Source: Patella vulgata
Taxonomy: Eukaryota > Mollusca > Gastropoda > Patellidae
NCBI RefSeq assembly: GCF_932274485.2
Contig: NC_065880.2
Span: 92,948,730-93,012,729 of the forward strand
Reading direction: 5' to 3'
DNA length: 64,000 nucleotides
Shown here: one piece after another, positions 11,007 to 21,349 of the stretch
Position numbering within the stretch: position 1 is the stretch's first letter
Layout of the letters: the number at the start of each line of letters is the position of its first letter
Program-made: the position numbers and the translations under genes
Notes under the pieces: generated by a model
What the model was told of the DNA's origin: nothing
The model's database searches: none
What the model saw: the letters and a program-made list of their open reading frames with translations, nothing else

Positions 11007-12164
11007 GAATGTTTTGTGGTTGTTGTTGAGGTTAACGCCCGTTTAACGAAGTTGTGAAGTTCACGCATAAATTAAGAACTTGTGTGTTACTTTTGTATAA
11101 ACCGATACTCTAGGGGCGTAGGCTTATAACACGCGTATTAGCTATGCTTAATTAGGGCTAATCAACTTTGATTTAAGCCCCAGCCACACTGAGAGATAGG
11201 ATTACGACCGGCTACAAATTGAAATTGCAAGGAAATCCTGTTACTAGCCTTGCATGAACTTGGATGGTTGGAAAGGCTTTCGGAGCTATCTCTAGACATG
11301 GCTTCAACAGTCGGGCTATGACTTGAACGATGTTACGCAGTGTCGTGCGTGTCCCTATCTGACTAGAGCAGACATTCCAGAGACAGAAAGCTCACAACCT
11401 TGCCAAGAACGTGTTATGAAGCACCTCGAATGCGACTGGGGCATTAAACTATATTCAAAGCACATTACATTTGATCAGGCATTGGCCGTAGTGGCAAGGG
11501 CACCGAACCTTCAGCTTGACGGTTGGAATACGGTGACAGTTAAGCTGCCCCACCCCACCCCCAACCCACATCCGGCCCCGCCTCCCTAACATTGTATACC
11601 TGACAACAAATACAAAAAAACGCATTTTAATTTGGAAATGGTCGTGTTGTTGTGTTGCCGGGACGCTGCACCTCGTTCCCTTCCTTTCAAAATAGATCAA
11701 ATGTCATTTTCATTGTTCATCCAAATGAAAGCGGTGTTCTTTGGCAGGATACATGACGATAAATGAGATGTTATCAAATCATGTTTGTTTAATTTAAAAC
11801 TGACTACATCAAAGTTTAAAACATCAAAAGTCAAATCAAAAGGGAAACCATTAAGAACAAACAGATCTACTATTGCATTACATGAATGACTTCTAGTTCG
11901 AGACTATTGTTTGATTACATGCATGATGACTACTAGTTCGAGACTATTGTTTTATTACATGATTGACTACCGGGGCGAATAAGCAATGCTTCACCGCTTC
12001 AAACAGCCGATTGATATCTGACATTTTTATTATGAAGATATTGCTTTTGTAAAAAAAAGGATAAATCGCGGAGATGTTGTTTTCGTAAAAACAAAAAATG
12101 GTCTCTTTGACTAGCGTTTCTATTCAGAAGCAAGACTTTTGAAATTCAAGTCAAAAGTACAAGG
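11007..12164. other. Unique DNA with one short direct repeat
   Basis: CTAGTTCGAGACTATTGTTT occurs twice with a 40-bp period at about 11893-11965. The open frame at 11323-11589 (88 residues, four Cys) matched no family I know and ends in a Pro/His-rich low-complexity run. I do not call it a gene. Confidence 0.45.
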
Positions 12165-12390
12165 GGGGTGGGCCGGGGGTGGGGGGGGTGCTTGTATCAG
12201 AAGGTCTGTCATTGAGTCAACTGACCTGGTTTCGATTGTACGTGACAAACCTCGTTGGTTTTCTCCGGGTCCTCCGTTTTCCTCCCACAGCTAAGACCAC
12301 TACACGCAAGCGAATTATTGAAATAAAATTGAATCAAATGTTAGTCACGAAATGACCTAGTTTGTGTCGAGTGGACTTTAAACTCTCTCT
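12165..12390 (+). mobile_element. SINE-A, diverged, A box lost
   Basis: A G-rich run precedes TGTATCAGAAGGTCTG. The central block and the 3' GTCGAGTGGAC are present. The copy joins at 12390 to an inverted SINE-A head. Confidence 0.82.
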
Positions 12391-12492
12391 TGTAACGTAC
12401 AACAGGGGAATTGAAACCACGCTAGTTGACTCAATGACAAACCTTATGATACAGCGCGCACACGCTAACCATTCGGTCATCCAACCACCCTG
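12391..12492 (-). mobile_element. SINE-A 5' fragment, inverted
   Basis: It contains the head and B-box region only, from TGTAACGTACAAC to CATCCAACCACCC. It pairs tail-to-body with 12165-12390. Confidence 0.82.
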
Positions 12493-12739
12493 GTGTGTTA
12501 GAAGTCTCGTTCAATTTTCAACATTTTACTAGGAAACACTGGGATGTTTATTGGTTTTACTGACAAATATCGTGGTATTTCCGTATCAAACAGCAAACAA
12601 AATAGATGAAGGCGAAATAGCCACACAATCTGTGAAAGCATTAAAGTGAACATGTATCTTACAATTGCATTTTTCTGTTACCCTTAAATAATAGATTGTG
12701 AACCTTAAAAATATTTAATAATCCCGGTCGTGGTGTTGT

Positions 12740-12860
12740 CCGGTATGTTCCGTAGAATTTCGTAGTGTGGTTTCCCCTTATAAGTGGTACAGGAGGGGTG
12801 GGATGACAAAGAACAGCAGGTATAGGATGTGGGGTGGGGTGGGGGACGAAAACCGAGTTT
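12740..12860 (+). mobile_element. SINE-B fragment, highly diverged
   Basis: GTGTGGTTTCCCCTTATAAG and TGGTACAGGAGGGG followed by GACGAAAACCGAG match the middle of SINE-B. Both ends are missing. Confidence 0.6.
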
Positions 12861-12864
12861 TAAT

Positions 12865-13340
12865 ACTTCATACCGGAGGTCGACTCTCTTTAATACCGGA
12901 GGTCGACTCTCTTTAATACGAAAAGTCAACTCACTTTCATACGAGGGGTCGATCGTCGATAATACTGGGTTTTTCTCACCATTATACTGGAGCTCTACTC
13001 ATTTTAATACCGATGGTCGATCGTCTTTCATACTGGAGGTCGACTCACTTCATTAATACTGGACGTCGTCTCACCTTAATACTGGAGGTCGACTCACTTC
13101 ATTAATACTGGACGTCGTCTCACCTTAATACTGGAGGTCGACTCACTTCATTAATACTGGACGTCGTCTCACCTTAATACTGGAGGTCGACTCACTTCAT
13201 TAATACTGGACGTCGTCTCACCTTAATACTGGAGGTCGCCTCACTTGAATACTTGAGGTCGACTCACTTGAATACTTTAAGTCGAACCACTTTATTACTT
13301 GAGATCGTCCCACTTTATTACTGGAAGTCGAACCACTTTA
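12865..13340. repeat. Minisatellite built from TACTGGAGGTCGACTCACTT
   Basis: A degenerate unit of about 24-30 bp is repeated across the region. Inside it, 13036-13240 is a regular 49-bp dimer (GGAGGTCGACTCACTTC alternating with GGACGTCGTCTCACC) repeated about four times with very little variation. The restriction-like GTCGAC core recurs in most units. Confidence 0.9.
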
Positions 13341-13689
13341 AACCAAGCGAAATAAAATACAGTTTATTACCCTGGGGAAATTTGAACACTGATGACAAAT
13401 ACATCTTGTATTATGAATCATTTGGATCAGGTATAATCTTTCACTTTGTCTAAAATACATGTTGACTAATGAAGATTTATGGTTTTCACTTGTACAAGAG
13501 AAACGTTTTTTGTATCTTTAATGATGTTTCTTGGATTGAGATAAATTATTGAGCTACAAACATGGATATATAATATCTTTAAATGATTTGTTACCCGGAT
13601 GCGTATTCACACAAAAAAATACCGATCGTAGTAATGATTCACGGCTTAATTCATGTTGGTAAAGGCGGTATGGCTCTATTTCTTGGGGG

Positions 13690-13998
13690 GGAGTCATGGT
13701 GGCTAAGTGAATAAGGTACTGGATCGCTAGTCTGGAAGTCGCGGGTTCGGTCCCGGTGTTGACCAAGAAAGTTCATCGGACTTTTCCGGCGTGGCTTCCC
13801 CTTGTCATTGATGCAGAATGGAGTCCCGTGTACACATGGGCCTGCTCGTTAAAGATCCCTTGGCAGTTGAAATCCGATATAAGAGTAGGCCGCAGAGCCA
13901 CTGTCGTTGTAACATTTTTCTCATAGCACACTGTATGGCGTATACCCGTCTTCTTTAGCCCAGTTTCCAGTCTTCATTAGCCCAGTCGCAGCAGAACC
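13690..13998 (+). mobile_element. SINE-B with intact boxes
   Basis: A box GTGGCTAAGTGAATAAGG and B box GCGGGTTCGGTCCCGG are both readable. The CTGACAAGGACAGCTGTCTAG segment is deleted. Near the 3' end GTCTTCATTAGCCCAGT is partly duplicated. The terminal tail is lost. Confidence 0.88.
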
Positions 13999-14017
13999 TT
14001 AAAGTGGACGACAATAG

Positions 14018-14118
14018 GTTTAATGTAATTTGAATGTATATAAAGCGATTTATATTCCATTTTTTAAAATAGTTATTGTTATTTGTCATCAATTATGTTC
14101 GGTGAAATACGTGAACAG
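14018..14118 (+). mobile_element. K1 MITE fragment
   Basis: ATGTATATAAAGCGATTTA and CAATTATGTTCGGTGAAATA match the left part of K1. It is sandwiched between two SINE-B pieces. Confidence 0.7.
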
Positions 14119-14310
14119 TCCAATTTTGCCCAGGCAGCGGCACTATCGAATTTTAACCTCGGTTTTTCGTCCCATCCGAACGACTAGACAGCTGTCCTTG
14201 TCAGACCATCTGTCCTGCACCACTGACAAGGGAGAACCACGTCTGAAAATTCTGATGAACTTTCTCGGCCAATGCAGAGATCGAACACCCGACCTCCAGG
14301 CTAGCGGATT
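14119..14310 (-). mobile_element. SINE-B, internal part
   Basis: It runs from TTTTGCCCAGGCAGCGG to GACCTCCAGGCTAGCGG, lacking the tail and the outermost head. Confidence 0.85.
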
Positions 14311-14319
14311 ATAAAGCGA

Positions 14320-14838
14320 AACCTCAAATGATAGGGCGGAAACCTCTGGTTGGCGATGTCTTGGGGTTCGGTATGCATCGCGTACTATATATGCCGAATG
14401 TTGACAAGTTTTTAATTCATCATATCATTTATAAATACTGAACGGAACAGAACAAGTTTTTGATTGATATTCGTATTAGAGATTGGCACTTCTTCCAGTG
14501 TATTATAGGTTTGACAGTCCATCAAATAATACTTTAGGTGATTTATTCGCACTTCTCGCCGGACACACGCCACTCTTGGCTATTGATTATGTTTTCTCAT
14601 GATTCAGCAGATTGTAGAGTGATTGTAGGAGAATATAAGCGACGTGTACCTCGCGTGTAGGCAACATGCTTACTCATTTACGGTACACCTGATACTAATT
14701 CACAATTAGGTGTTATTATTTCAGTATGGTCGAATTTCGGAACCCACTTACTATTTTCTCGGTTATGGCTTTCATTTGATAGACACCATGTCTTTGATAG
14801 TCTGTTGGTTTTGTTATTATTAATGTACGTTATTTGTA

Positions 14839-14841
<3 letters not shown>
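14320..14841. other. Nothing recognised
   Basis: No coding or repeat signal was seen. Confidence 0.4.
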
Positions 14842-14876
<35 letters not shown>

Positions 14877-15180
14877 CTAACGCATGGATCAATTTTTTTG
14901 CAATAATTGGCATGTGCGTAGATTTTTTTTATGGGGTTTAACGTCCTACTGTTTTTCTCCTAAACTGGGCTAATGGAGACGGGCATACGCCATACAGTGT
15001 GCTATGAGGGAGATTTTGCCCGGGCAGCGGCGCTATGGCCTACTCTTATATCGAATTCCAACTGCCAAGGGATCTTTTACGTGCACACCAATTTGTACAC
15101 GGGACCTCGGTTTTTCGTCCCATCCGAACGACTAGACAGCTGTCCTTGTCAGGCTTGTGCGTAGAGGTCTTTAGAAGTGA
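14842..15180 (-). mobile_element. SINE-A split by a nested SINE-B
   Basis: The outer SINE-A has a (GA)n tail from 14842 and body to 14922, resuming at 15156 up to about 15180. The head is missing. The interruption is exactly the SINE-B at 14923-15155. Confidence 0.85.
14923..15155 (-). mobile_element. SINE-B nested in SINE-A
   Basis: A 5'-truncated SINE-B with a T-rich tail junction. It is bounded by the duplicated SINE-A target TGTGCGTAGA at 14913-14922 and 15156-15165. This shows that SINE-B was still moving after this SINE-A copy had inserted. Confidence 0.92.
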
Positions 15181-15393
15181 TATATTAAGAGACTTAAGTT
15201 TTCGTTAATAATGTCCTTGTTCAATAAAAGATTTATTTATCTTTGATGAACACAGATTGACCAGAATTATCTCCAGTAGTTCAGTAATAATCAATTAGAA
15301 TAACAACAATGGACTTTCCGGGCACCAATCGGGATTATAACGACAGGGATTAGCCGTGTAATTTGTTGTGATTGATACTGTGTCTGGACAGTC

Positions 15394-15491
15394 ATCCTCA
15401 GTATTCCCAGTGGTCGCATTCCGTTCTACGATACTCCACTAATCCTCGGGTTCATCCAAGGGGCAGACACGTATTCAAATTATCTGCCCTT
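15394..15491. repeat. Left arm of inverted repeat next to RecQ-like fragment
   Basis: About 95 bp including CATTCCGTTCTAC, GGGTTCATCCAAGGGG and ACACGTATTCAAATTATCTG. It recurs inverted at 15724-15822 and in direct orientation at 53669-53774. Confidence 0.8.
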
Positions 15492-15600
15492 GCTATTTTT
15501 ATCGACCAATACGCTTGATGGCATAGTGACTTGCCACTGCCTGTTTCGACTGACATAAAAACACGTTTCCCTAAAAAAGATGTTTCAGGACATTCTTTTA
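15492..15600 (-). pseudogene. RecQ-helicase motif I fragment, copy 1
   Basis: The minus strand encodes GKRVFMSVETGSGKSLCHQ followed by AYWSIKIA. TGxGKSLCYQ is the Walker A (motif I) signature of RecQ-family 3'-5' DNA helicases, which read PTGGGKSLCYQ. No other helicase motif follows in any frame. The copy at 53775-53882 has the same non-coding flank, so the fragment travels as part of a repeat and is not a lone host exon. It could be a gene piece captured by a DNA transposon, or a duplicated exon with its intron. It is far too short to be functional. Confidence 0.55.
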
Positions 15601-15723
15601 TATTAAATTGCTTGCCAACTTTCTCACAACCGAGTGAACAACAATAATGTTGTGAACGTAAAAAAATGAGGCTAATATTGATTTGTAAACTGTTTTTTGA
15701 TTGGTTCGTAGAATCAAGCCGCG

Positions 15724-15822
15724 ATCAAGGGGAGATAATCTGAATACGTGAATACCCCATGGATGAAGCCAGTGTATAGTGGAGTAAAACGGAATGAATC
15801 CACTTGGGATACCGAGGATGCT
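15724..15822. repeat. Right arm of inverted repeat next to RecQ-like fragment
   Basis: Reverse complement of 15394-15491 at roughly 80% identity by eye (GGGGAGATAATCTGAATACG, CCATGGATGAAGCC, ACGGAATGAATCC). The two arms enclose the helicase fragment in a structure of about 430 bp. Confidence 0.78.
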
Positions 15823-16098
15823 CAACGGCATACTTTTACGTCGACATTTGCTCGGAGAGTGGTCTGTTAGTCTAGTCTTCACCGACTTCCGTCTGTTTGT
15901 CTGTCTGTTCAGGCTATTAGTACTGTCCCTGGGCTGAAAGCTGTGTATCCGGATAGCTCGGCCCGGGGAGTAGCATAGGCCTGGTGTCATTGGACTACCA
16001 CTTCAGGTTTCGGAGTTGTACTACTTTCAACCCGTGCAGCGCCGGATCACGGGCTAGTATTATACTATAATGATACATCTTTAGGTTTATTTGATTTC
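15823..16098. other. Nothing recognised
   Basis: The open frame spanning 15598-15990 (-) overlaps the inverted repeat and shows no recognisable domain. Confidence 0.4.
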
Positions 16099-16335
16099 GG
16101 GGGGATGGGAGGGCCTAGAGGTCTACAGTGCCGCACTTCGACCTTTAGCTGGCCGGTCACCTCTGGCTTGCGGTTGTGGTTTCGATTCCTGGTGGGTTTA
16201 CTCTGGGTATTCCGGTTTCCTGGTGGGTTTACTCTGGGTATTCCGGTTTCCCCCCACAGAAAAGACCCCTGCGCTAAGATAATAAAAATGAAATATGGAA
16301 GCGGACGTTAAACACTAACAACAACAACAGCAACA
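16099..16335 (+). mobile_element. SINE-C copy 1
   Basis: The tRNA-like head has a B box GTGGTTTCGATTCC. The central GGTGGGTTTACTCTGGGTAT block is tandemly duplicated. The 3' end is GGAAGCGGACGTTAAACAC, then an AACAACAACAAC tail. It shares its central domain with SINE-A and its GGACGTTAAAC end with SINE-A and SINE-B, but has a different tail. Confidence 0.82.
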
Positions 16336-16371
16336 GCATTGTTTGATGTAGTCAGTGGATATGGCCAGTGT

Positions 16372-16650
16372 CCCTCTGACAATTACTCACATCTTCCAGG
16401 GTATATAGTATAATATATCTAGATATTTATATGATGTATTCTCTCTGACAATTACTCCCATCTTCCAAGGTATATAGTATAATATGTCTAGATGTTTATA
16501 TGATGTATTCTCTCTGACAATTACTCACATCTTCCAGGGTATATAGTATAATATGTCTAGATGTTTATATGATGTATTCTCTCTGACAATTACTCACATC
16601 GTCCAAGGTATATAGTATAATATGTCTAGATATGTATATGATATTTCTAG
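16372..16650. repeat. 69-bp minisatellite, 4 copies
   Basis: The unit contains GACAATTACTCACATCTTCC and GTATATAGTATAATATGTCT. Unit starts are near 16381, 16450, 16519 and 16588, exactly 69 bp apart. Divergence is low. Confidence 0.93.
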
Positions 16651-16854
16651 ACATGTAACTCGGAGAATTCTGATTATTAATTATAGATAGACAGATTAGA
16701 ATAGTTATTATATTTACCAAGGTGAAGGTCGCCTCTGTTTTCTTCACGATGTTATCTTTCCTGAGAAGAAGACTGATACGAAATATAATGAAGGGTTATC
16801 ATATATCCATCCAGAATACTATATTATTTACTTTCATTATGCGCTGTTCTCTAC

Positions 16855-17228
16855 GAAATGAAATGAAATGGGGTTTAACGTCCTACTGTTCTGCTCCTAA
16901 ACTGGGCTAATGAAGACGGGCATACGCCATACAGTGTGCTATGAGGGAAATTTTGCCCGGGCAACGGCACTATCGCCTACTCTTATATCGAATTCCAACT
17001 GCCAAGGGATCTTTTACGTGCATTCTAATGTATACACGGGACCTCGGTTTTTCGTCTCATCCGAAGGACTAAACAGCTGTCCTTGTCAGGCCTTCCGTCC
17101 TGCATCACTGATAAGGGGGAACCACGCCGGAAAATCTTGATGAACTTTCTCGGCCAATGCAGGGATCGAACACCCGACCTCCAGGCCAGCGAGCCAGCGT
17201 CTTACCCACTTAGCCACGTGATCCCCCT
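16855..17228 (-). mobile_element. SINE-B, full length
   Basis: A good reference copy for the family. It has an AAATGAAATGAAATGG tail, all internal blocks, a B box (GGGATCGAACACCC on this strand) and an A box (CTTACCCACTTAGCCAC). Confidence 0.93.
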
Positions 17229-17313
17229 ACTTCAAAACTCTCTGTCCCATGAAATAATAATATTCTAAGCCAAAACTCCAGTGTGTGGACAAACTCCTTT
17301 TACCTAGAGCAGT

Positions 17314-17445
17314 GGTTCTCAACCTTTTTTTGCCATCGCCACACCTTGGAACAGTTTATTGTGGATTAAGCCACGACATATTAGACATTATCTGAAGAAA
17401 AAAAAGTCGTAATCGGGATTTGTAGATTTAATAGAGCTCTGATAG
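17314..17445 (+). mobile_element. hAT MITE fragment (left end only)
   Basis: CAGTGGTTCTCAACCTTTTT is a typical hAT terminus and matches the ends of the element at 47849-48193. The right end is missing and SINE-A follows at 17449. Confidence 0.75.
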
Positions 17446-17448
17446 TTC

Positions 17449-17735
17449 CGGGGGATTTGGATGGCAGAATGGTTAGCGAGTGCGTGTTGTATCATAAGGT
17501 CTGTCATTCAGCCAAGTGGCGTGGTTTCGATTCCCCGCTTGTAGTGGGTGTTTTTGCGGGTCCTCTGGTTTCCTTCCATTGCTAAAGACCCTTAGCAAAC
17601 TATTCAAATAAAATTGAATCACGTGTTAGTTCCGAAATGACCTAGTTTGTGTCGAGTGGACGTTAAACCTCATTTCTATCTCCCCCTCTCTATCTCCCTC
17701 CCTCCCTCCCTCCCTCTCTATCTCCCTCCCTCCAA
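17449..17735 (+). mobile_element. SINE-A, near full length
   Basis: The head GGATGGCAGAATGGTTAGCG, B box and central block are present. The tail has changed from CT repeats to TCCC repeats up to about 17735. Confidence 0.9.
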
Positions 17736-17824
17736 CCCACCAGAAAGCAGGCTTTACTAACACCGCACCAAACTCACACAGCCACGAGAATCAATTGAAA
17801 AGAATATGCGAAACCTTATAAAAC

Positions 17825-17930
17825 TATAAGAAGTAGGATATTTACACTGAGAAGACGTGACTGGACTGTTCATGTCTATATTGGTTAAAGACGTGACTGG
17901 ACTGTTCGTGTCTATATTGGTTCAAGACAC
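17825..17930. repeat. Two-copy direct repeat
   Basis: GACGTGACTGGACTGTTC followed by GTGTCTATATTGGTT occurs twice with a period of about 38 bp. Confidence 0.85.
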
Positions 17931-18055
17931 TATCTGTCTGGGAAAAGCCATCTAACATTCAGTTGAAAATAATCTCATTTATATGACACAGTAGAGTCAA
18001 TTATACGGCTTCAAGTATGCTAATGATACTTCCAGTAGTTAAATACAAGAGACAC

Positions 18056-18158
18056 GTGAGAGAGAGAAAGAGAGAGAGAGAGAGATAACGACGCCAACTC
18101 GACACAAACTAAGTCATTTCCCTCTCTCCTCCCCTCTCTCGCTCCACACACACACACA

Positions 18159-18192
<34 letters not shown>
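18056..18192 (-). mobile_element. SINE-A 3' fragment with compound microsatellite
   Basis: (GA)n then CAACTCGACACAAACTAAGTC, ending in a CTCCC/(CA)n/(CT)n tract at 18121-18192. Only the last part of SINE-A remains. Confidence 0.75.
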
Positions 18193-18194
<2 letters not shown>

Positions 18195-18299
18195 AGTACA
18201 ATAGTTTTTGTTTTTCTTAAATTTGCATGTAAAGGTATTTCTTGATTAATCTCCATTTTCAAATTAAATCATTAAATGGCCGAACTGTTCTAATCTAGT

Positions 18300-18422
18300 T
18301 CAAAATCTCGAGCATCCGATTGTATCGACAGTTGATTATGGTCTTGTCAAGTTAATAAGTGTCTAATTAATAGTTTAGGCAACAGGCAAAATTAACTCTT
18401 GAATAATGTACCTTTTAGGAAA
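18300..18422 (-). mobile_element. K2 MITE fragment
   Basis: GTTGATTATGGTCTTGTCAA, TAATAAGTGTCTAATTAATA and AACTCTTGAATAATGTACC match the left half of K2 read on the minus strand (compare 37674-38046). Confidence 0.65.
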
Positions 18423-18601
18423 GAAAACCAAAGCTGTTGTTGTTGTTTATTACAGATTTAACGTCCAATACAATAAATATAATATTATGGACAGGTTGAT
18501 TTAATTAAATTATTTACACTTAAATGGTTGACATTGGTAAATACACGAAAACAAAAAAAGTCCTTGTAAAAATTCATCTTAAAACACAACAATAAAATCC
18601 C

Positions 18602-19276
18602 TTTCGTGAGAACAGAAGGCGGGTCCTCTTCTCTCTCTTTGTTGAATTTGGAGGGGAAATTTATCAGCAAGTTGTAGGTATCCCCATGGGCACCAACTGT
18701 GCACCTTTGCTTGCTGATTTGTTTCTCTATTCCTACGAAGCCGATTACATACAGGCACTTGTAAAATCAAATAAGCGATTAGTCAGACATTTTAATTTCA
18801 CTTATCGATATATAGATGATGTTCTATCACTGAATAATTCAAAATTTAGTGATTATGTAGAATTCATATATCCTGATGAGCTCGAAATTAAAAACACTAC
18901 TGACGGTGACAATTACGCTTCCTACTTGGATTTGCGTCTCGATTTTGACAATTGCTATCAACTTAGTGTTAAATTGTACGATAAACGTGATGACTTTGAC
19001 TTTCCGATTGTTAACTTTCCATTTATTAGTAGTAACATTCCAATATCACCAGCTTATGGAGTGTTTGTGTCTCAACTAATTCGTTACGCGAGAGCTTGTT
19101 CATTTTATTCAGATTTTTTAAGTAGATCGAGGTATTTGTCATCTAAGCTTCAACTACAGGGATACTTGCGAACTAAACTTATTAAAACCTTTAAAAAGTT
19201 TTATGGCCGTCATATTGACTTGATTGGTAAATATAACATGTCTCTCTCGGCTATTATTCTAGATATATTTAATTGA
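18602..19276 (+). mobile_element. Reverse transcriptase fragment of a Penelope-like or other non-LTR retroelement
   Basis: An open frame enters without a start at about 18602 and stops at 19276. It encodes the back half of a reverse-transcriptase catalytic core: GGEIYQQVVGIPMGTNCAPL (motif 4 region), then the catalytic box YRYIDDVL (motif 5), then a thumb-like region ending IILDIFN. The Met at 18686 is inside motif 4 and is not a true start. The N-terminal half of the RT and any endonuclease domain are absent, so the copy is 5'-truncated, as is usual for target-primed retroelements. IPMG followed by a YxDD box suits Penelope-like elements. I cannot exclude another non-LTR clade. The frame has no internal stop over about 225 codons, so the insertion is fairly young. 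Confidence 0.8.
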
Positions 19277-19700
19277 CGCGTATACAATCTCCCTGATAAT
19301 GTCTGTCTACTACATCGTTAACACTGTTCATCACGTGCATTTTGCATACCGATAGTCCATTGGCCAATCACGCTATTTTACCGAGATTTCGCCTAATAGT
19401 TTGAATGCAGCTATGGCGGGTGTGGCGCCAGGCAGGGTAAGCTTACTCTTCCGGACACCTGTTACCACTGTTTGTCGTGTATTTTGTACACGGTGAACAG
19501 TCCATATGCTGATTACACTATTTTTCCTTAGGACACTATTTTGCCTATACCGTTTTTTTTTTTGTTTTTTTTTTTAGGACTTCGAATTTTGTCTAATGGT
19601 TTGGATTGTTCGTACTGGGTTTTATTTTATTTGTCATAATAAAAACAGCTGACTGATGTTTGACGTCATCAGTAAAGTTCAATTCCTCATAACTTTATAA
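19277..19700 (+). mobile_element. Likely 3' untranslated region of the RT element
   Basis: Two diverged tandem copies of a unit of about 180 bp follow the stop codon. Compare TTCATCACGTGCATTTTGCA, GATAGTCCATTGGCCAATCAC and CGCCTAATAGTTTG with GTCGTGTATTTTGTACAC, AACAGTCCATATGCTGATTAC and GTCTAATGGTTTGG. The end point is uncertain. Confidence 0.55.
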
Positions 19701-19767
19701 ATACTACTACGAATTGAATCCTGTTTGGCATCAGCTTTCACAATAATTGTAGTTACAGGGGATTCCA

Positions 19768-19923
19768 GGGCCCTGTTTCACGAAATTTTAATTAAAGATA
19801 AAAACCAGATTTTAGTAGATACTTCAATTTTGATTGGCTAAGCACTAAAATCAATTTAATATTATCCAATCAAATTACTAAAATTTGGATTTTATCTTAG
19901 TTAAAATTTCGTGAAAAAGGCCC
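19768..19923. mobile_element. R-type palindromic MITE
   Basis: A 156-bp near-palindrome. GGGCCCTGTTTCACGAAATT at the left complements AATTTCGTGAAAAAGGCCC at the right, and the complementarity runs inwards through TTAAGATAAAA and ATTTTAGTA. The loop is TTTTGATTGGC... to ...CCAATCAAA. The superfamily cannot be assigned because no target duplication is clear. Confidence 0.82.
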
Positions 19924-20152
19924 TAGATCCATTAAAAGATGCCCCGCGGCTTTAATTAACGATCAACACCCATCAACCTCAATATTCAGCATATAACGTG
20001 GTAAGTAATAGTTAATTACATGTGTTCAGCCTAGCTCACTACCCGCACAAGTCGTAGGGTTTGGTAGCTCTCAGACCAACCGCAAAAAACGGTTGCGATT
20101 TTGCATGTGCCGGACCGAAAGCTTCTATGGTCAGTCTGAGATCTTCTACGGT

Positions 20153-20445
20153 GAGCGAGAGAGAGAGAGAAAGAGAGAGAGAGAGGGGGTGGGGTTTAAC
20201 GTCCACTCGACACAAACTAGGTCATTTTCGGACTAACATATGGTTCAATTTTATTCAATAATTCGTTTGCGCGTACGGGTCTTTAGAAGTGGGAGACCAG
20301 GAGAAAACCCACGAGGTTGGATAGGCGAACCTACTTCTTGTCACGTACAACCGAGGAATAGAAAACACGCCAGTTCACTCAATGACAGACCTTATGATAC
20401 ATCGCGTACGTGTTAAACATTCGGCCACCCCCACCCCCACCCCCC
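20153..20445 (-). mobile_element. SINE-A, near full length
   Basis: GAGAGAAAGAGAG tail, GGGGTTTAACGTCCACTCG, central block with a small deletion (AGTGGGAGACCAGG), then the head ending in a C-rich run at about 20425-20445. Confidence 0.9.
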
Positions 20446-20993
20446 AACCCCACATGCAAATGACGCACGGAGTTACTAAAATATAATGCCCGTGGTCGCA
20501 CATACGGTGGGTTGTGACCTAGGCTTTAGATAATCACATAGAAGCAATACCATTCTTCAAATACAGGAAAAATTAAGCATATGAAACATTTCTCGAGGCT
20601 GATTTGTTCAGAACACATTGGTTTTTATGTTGCTTCAATCTATTGGTGTTTTTTTCTGTACCAGAATGTTCAATAGAATTCTATGCATCACCAATGAAGA
20701 TCATTTGATTAAGAGTGCATTGACTGGCGCCATGTTTACACTGGGGTTTCTTTGTCCATAAGAAGAATCGCTTATTGTCTTCAATGTTTTCCGGGTACTA
20801 TATTATTCTGTATATAATTGGTGTTACGATAGTAACTGCAGGATACTTCTGGAGTCGGACCACTAATTTTCTTCAATTGTGTTTGCAGTACTTATAGATA
20901 AATCTTGGCGCCATATCTTTCTCCATCTTTTGCTGTTATTTCTCTTGGTCTGTAATATATCATTGATTATATTATGTTGGGGAGACGAAGGGT
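20446..20993. other. Unique DNA, nothing recognised
   Basis: No coding signal and no copy of the window's repeats. Confidence 0.45.
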
Positions 20994-21125
20994 GGAGGGG
21001 GAGAAATGAGGTTTAACGTCCACTCGACACAAACTAGGTCATTTCGGGACTAACATATGGTTCATTTTATTTCAATAATTTGCTTGTGTGTATGTGGCTG
21101 TAGCAATGGGAACAAATCACCCCAC
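20994..21125 (-). mobile_element. SINE-A, 5'-truncated
   Basis: The 3' half only, from GGGGGAGAAATGAGG to TGTAGCAATGGG, running into CCCCACCCCACC. Confidence 0.82.
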
Positions 21126-21349
21126 CCCACCCCACCCTACACACCAAATTTCAACCTCGGGACAGCCCTAGCGTAGCCGCCAACCCTGAATAGATAGACA
21201 GGGAGAAAAAACGAGCGACAGTCACAAATATTAGTATAGATAGGCCACGAGACTTGGACGCTATTGTAAGAGATTAAAGTGAATGTGAGAAGGAATAAAG
21301 AATACAATAAGAAATCCTAAACTCCCAGCGCCTCTCTCGTGATGCCATC

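Noticed and set aside
11323-11589. 88-residue open frame with four Cys and a Pro-rich end
   Set aside because: Not recognised; it ends in CCCCACCC low complexity and has no partner exon.
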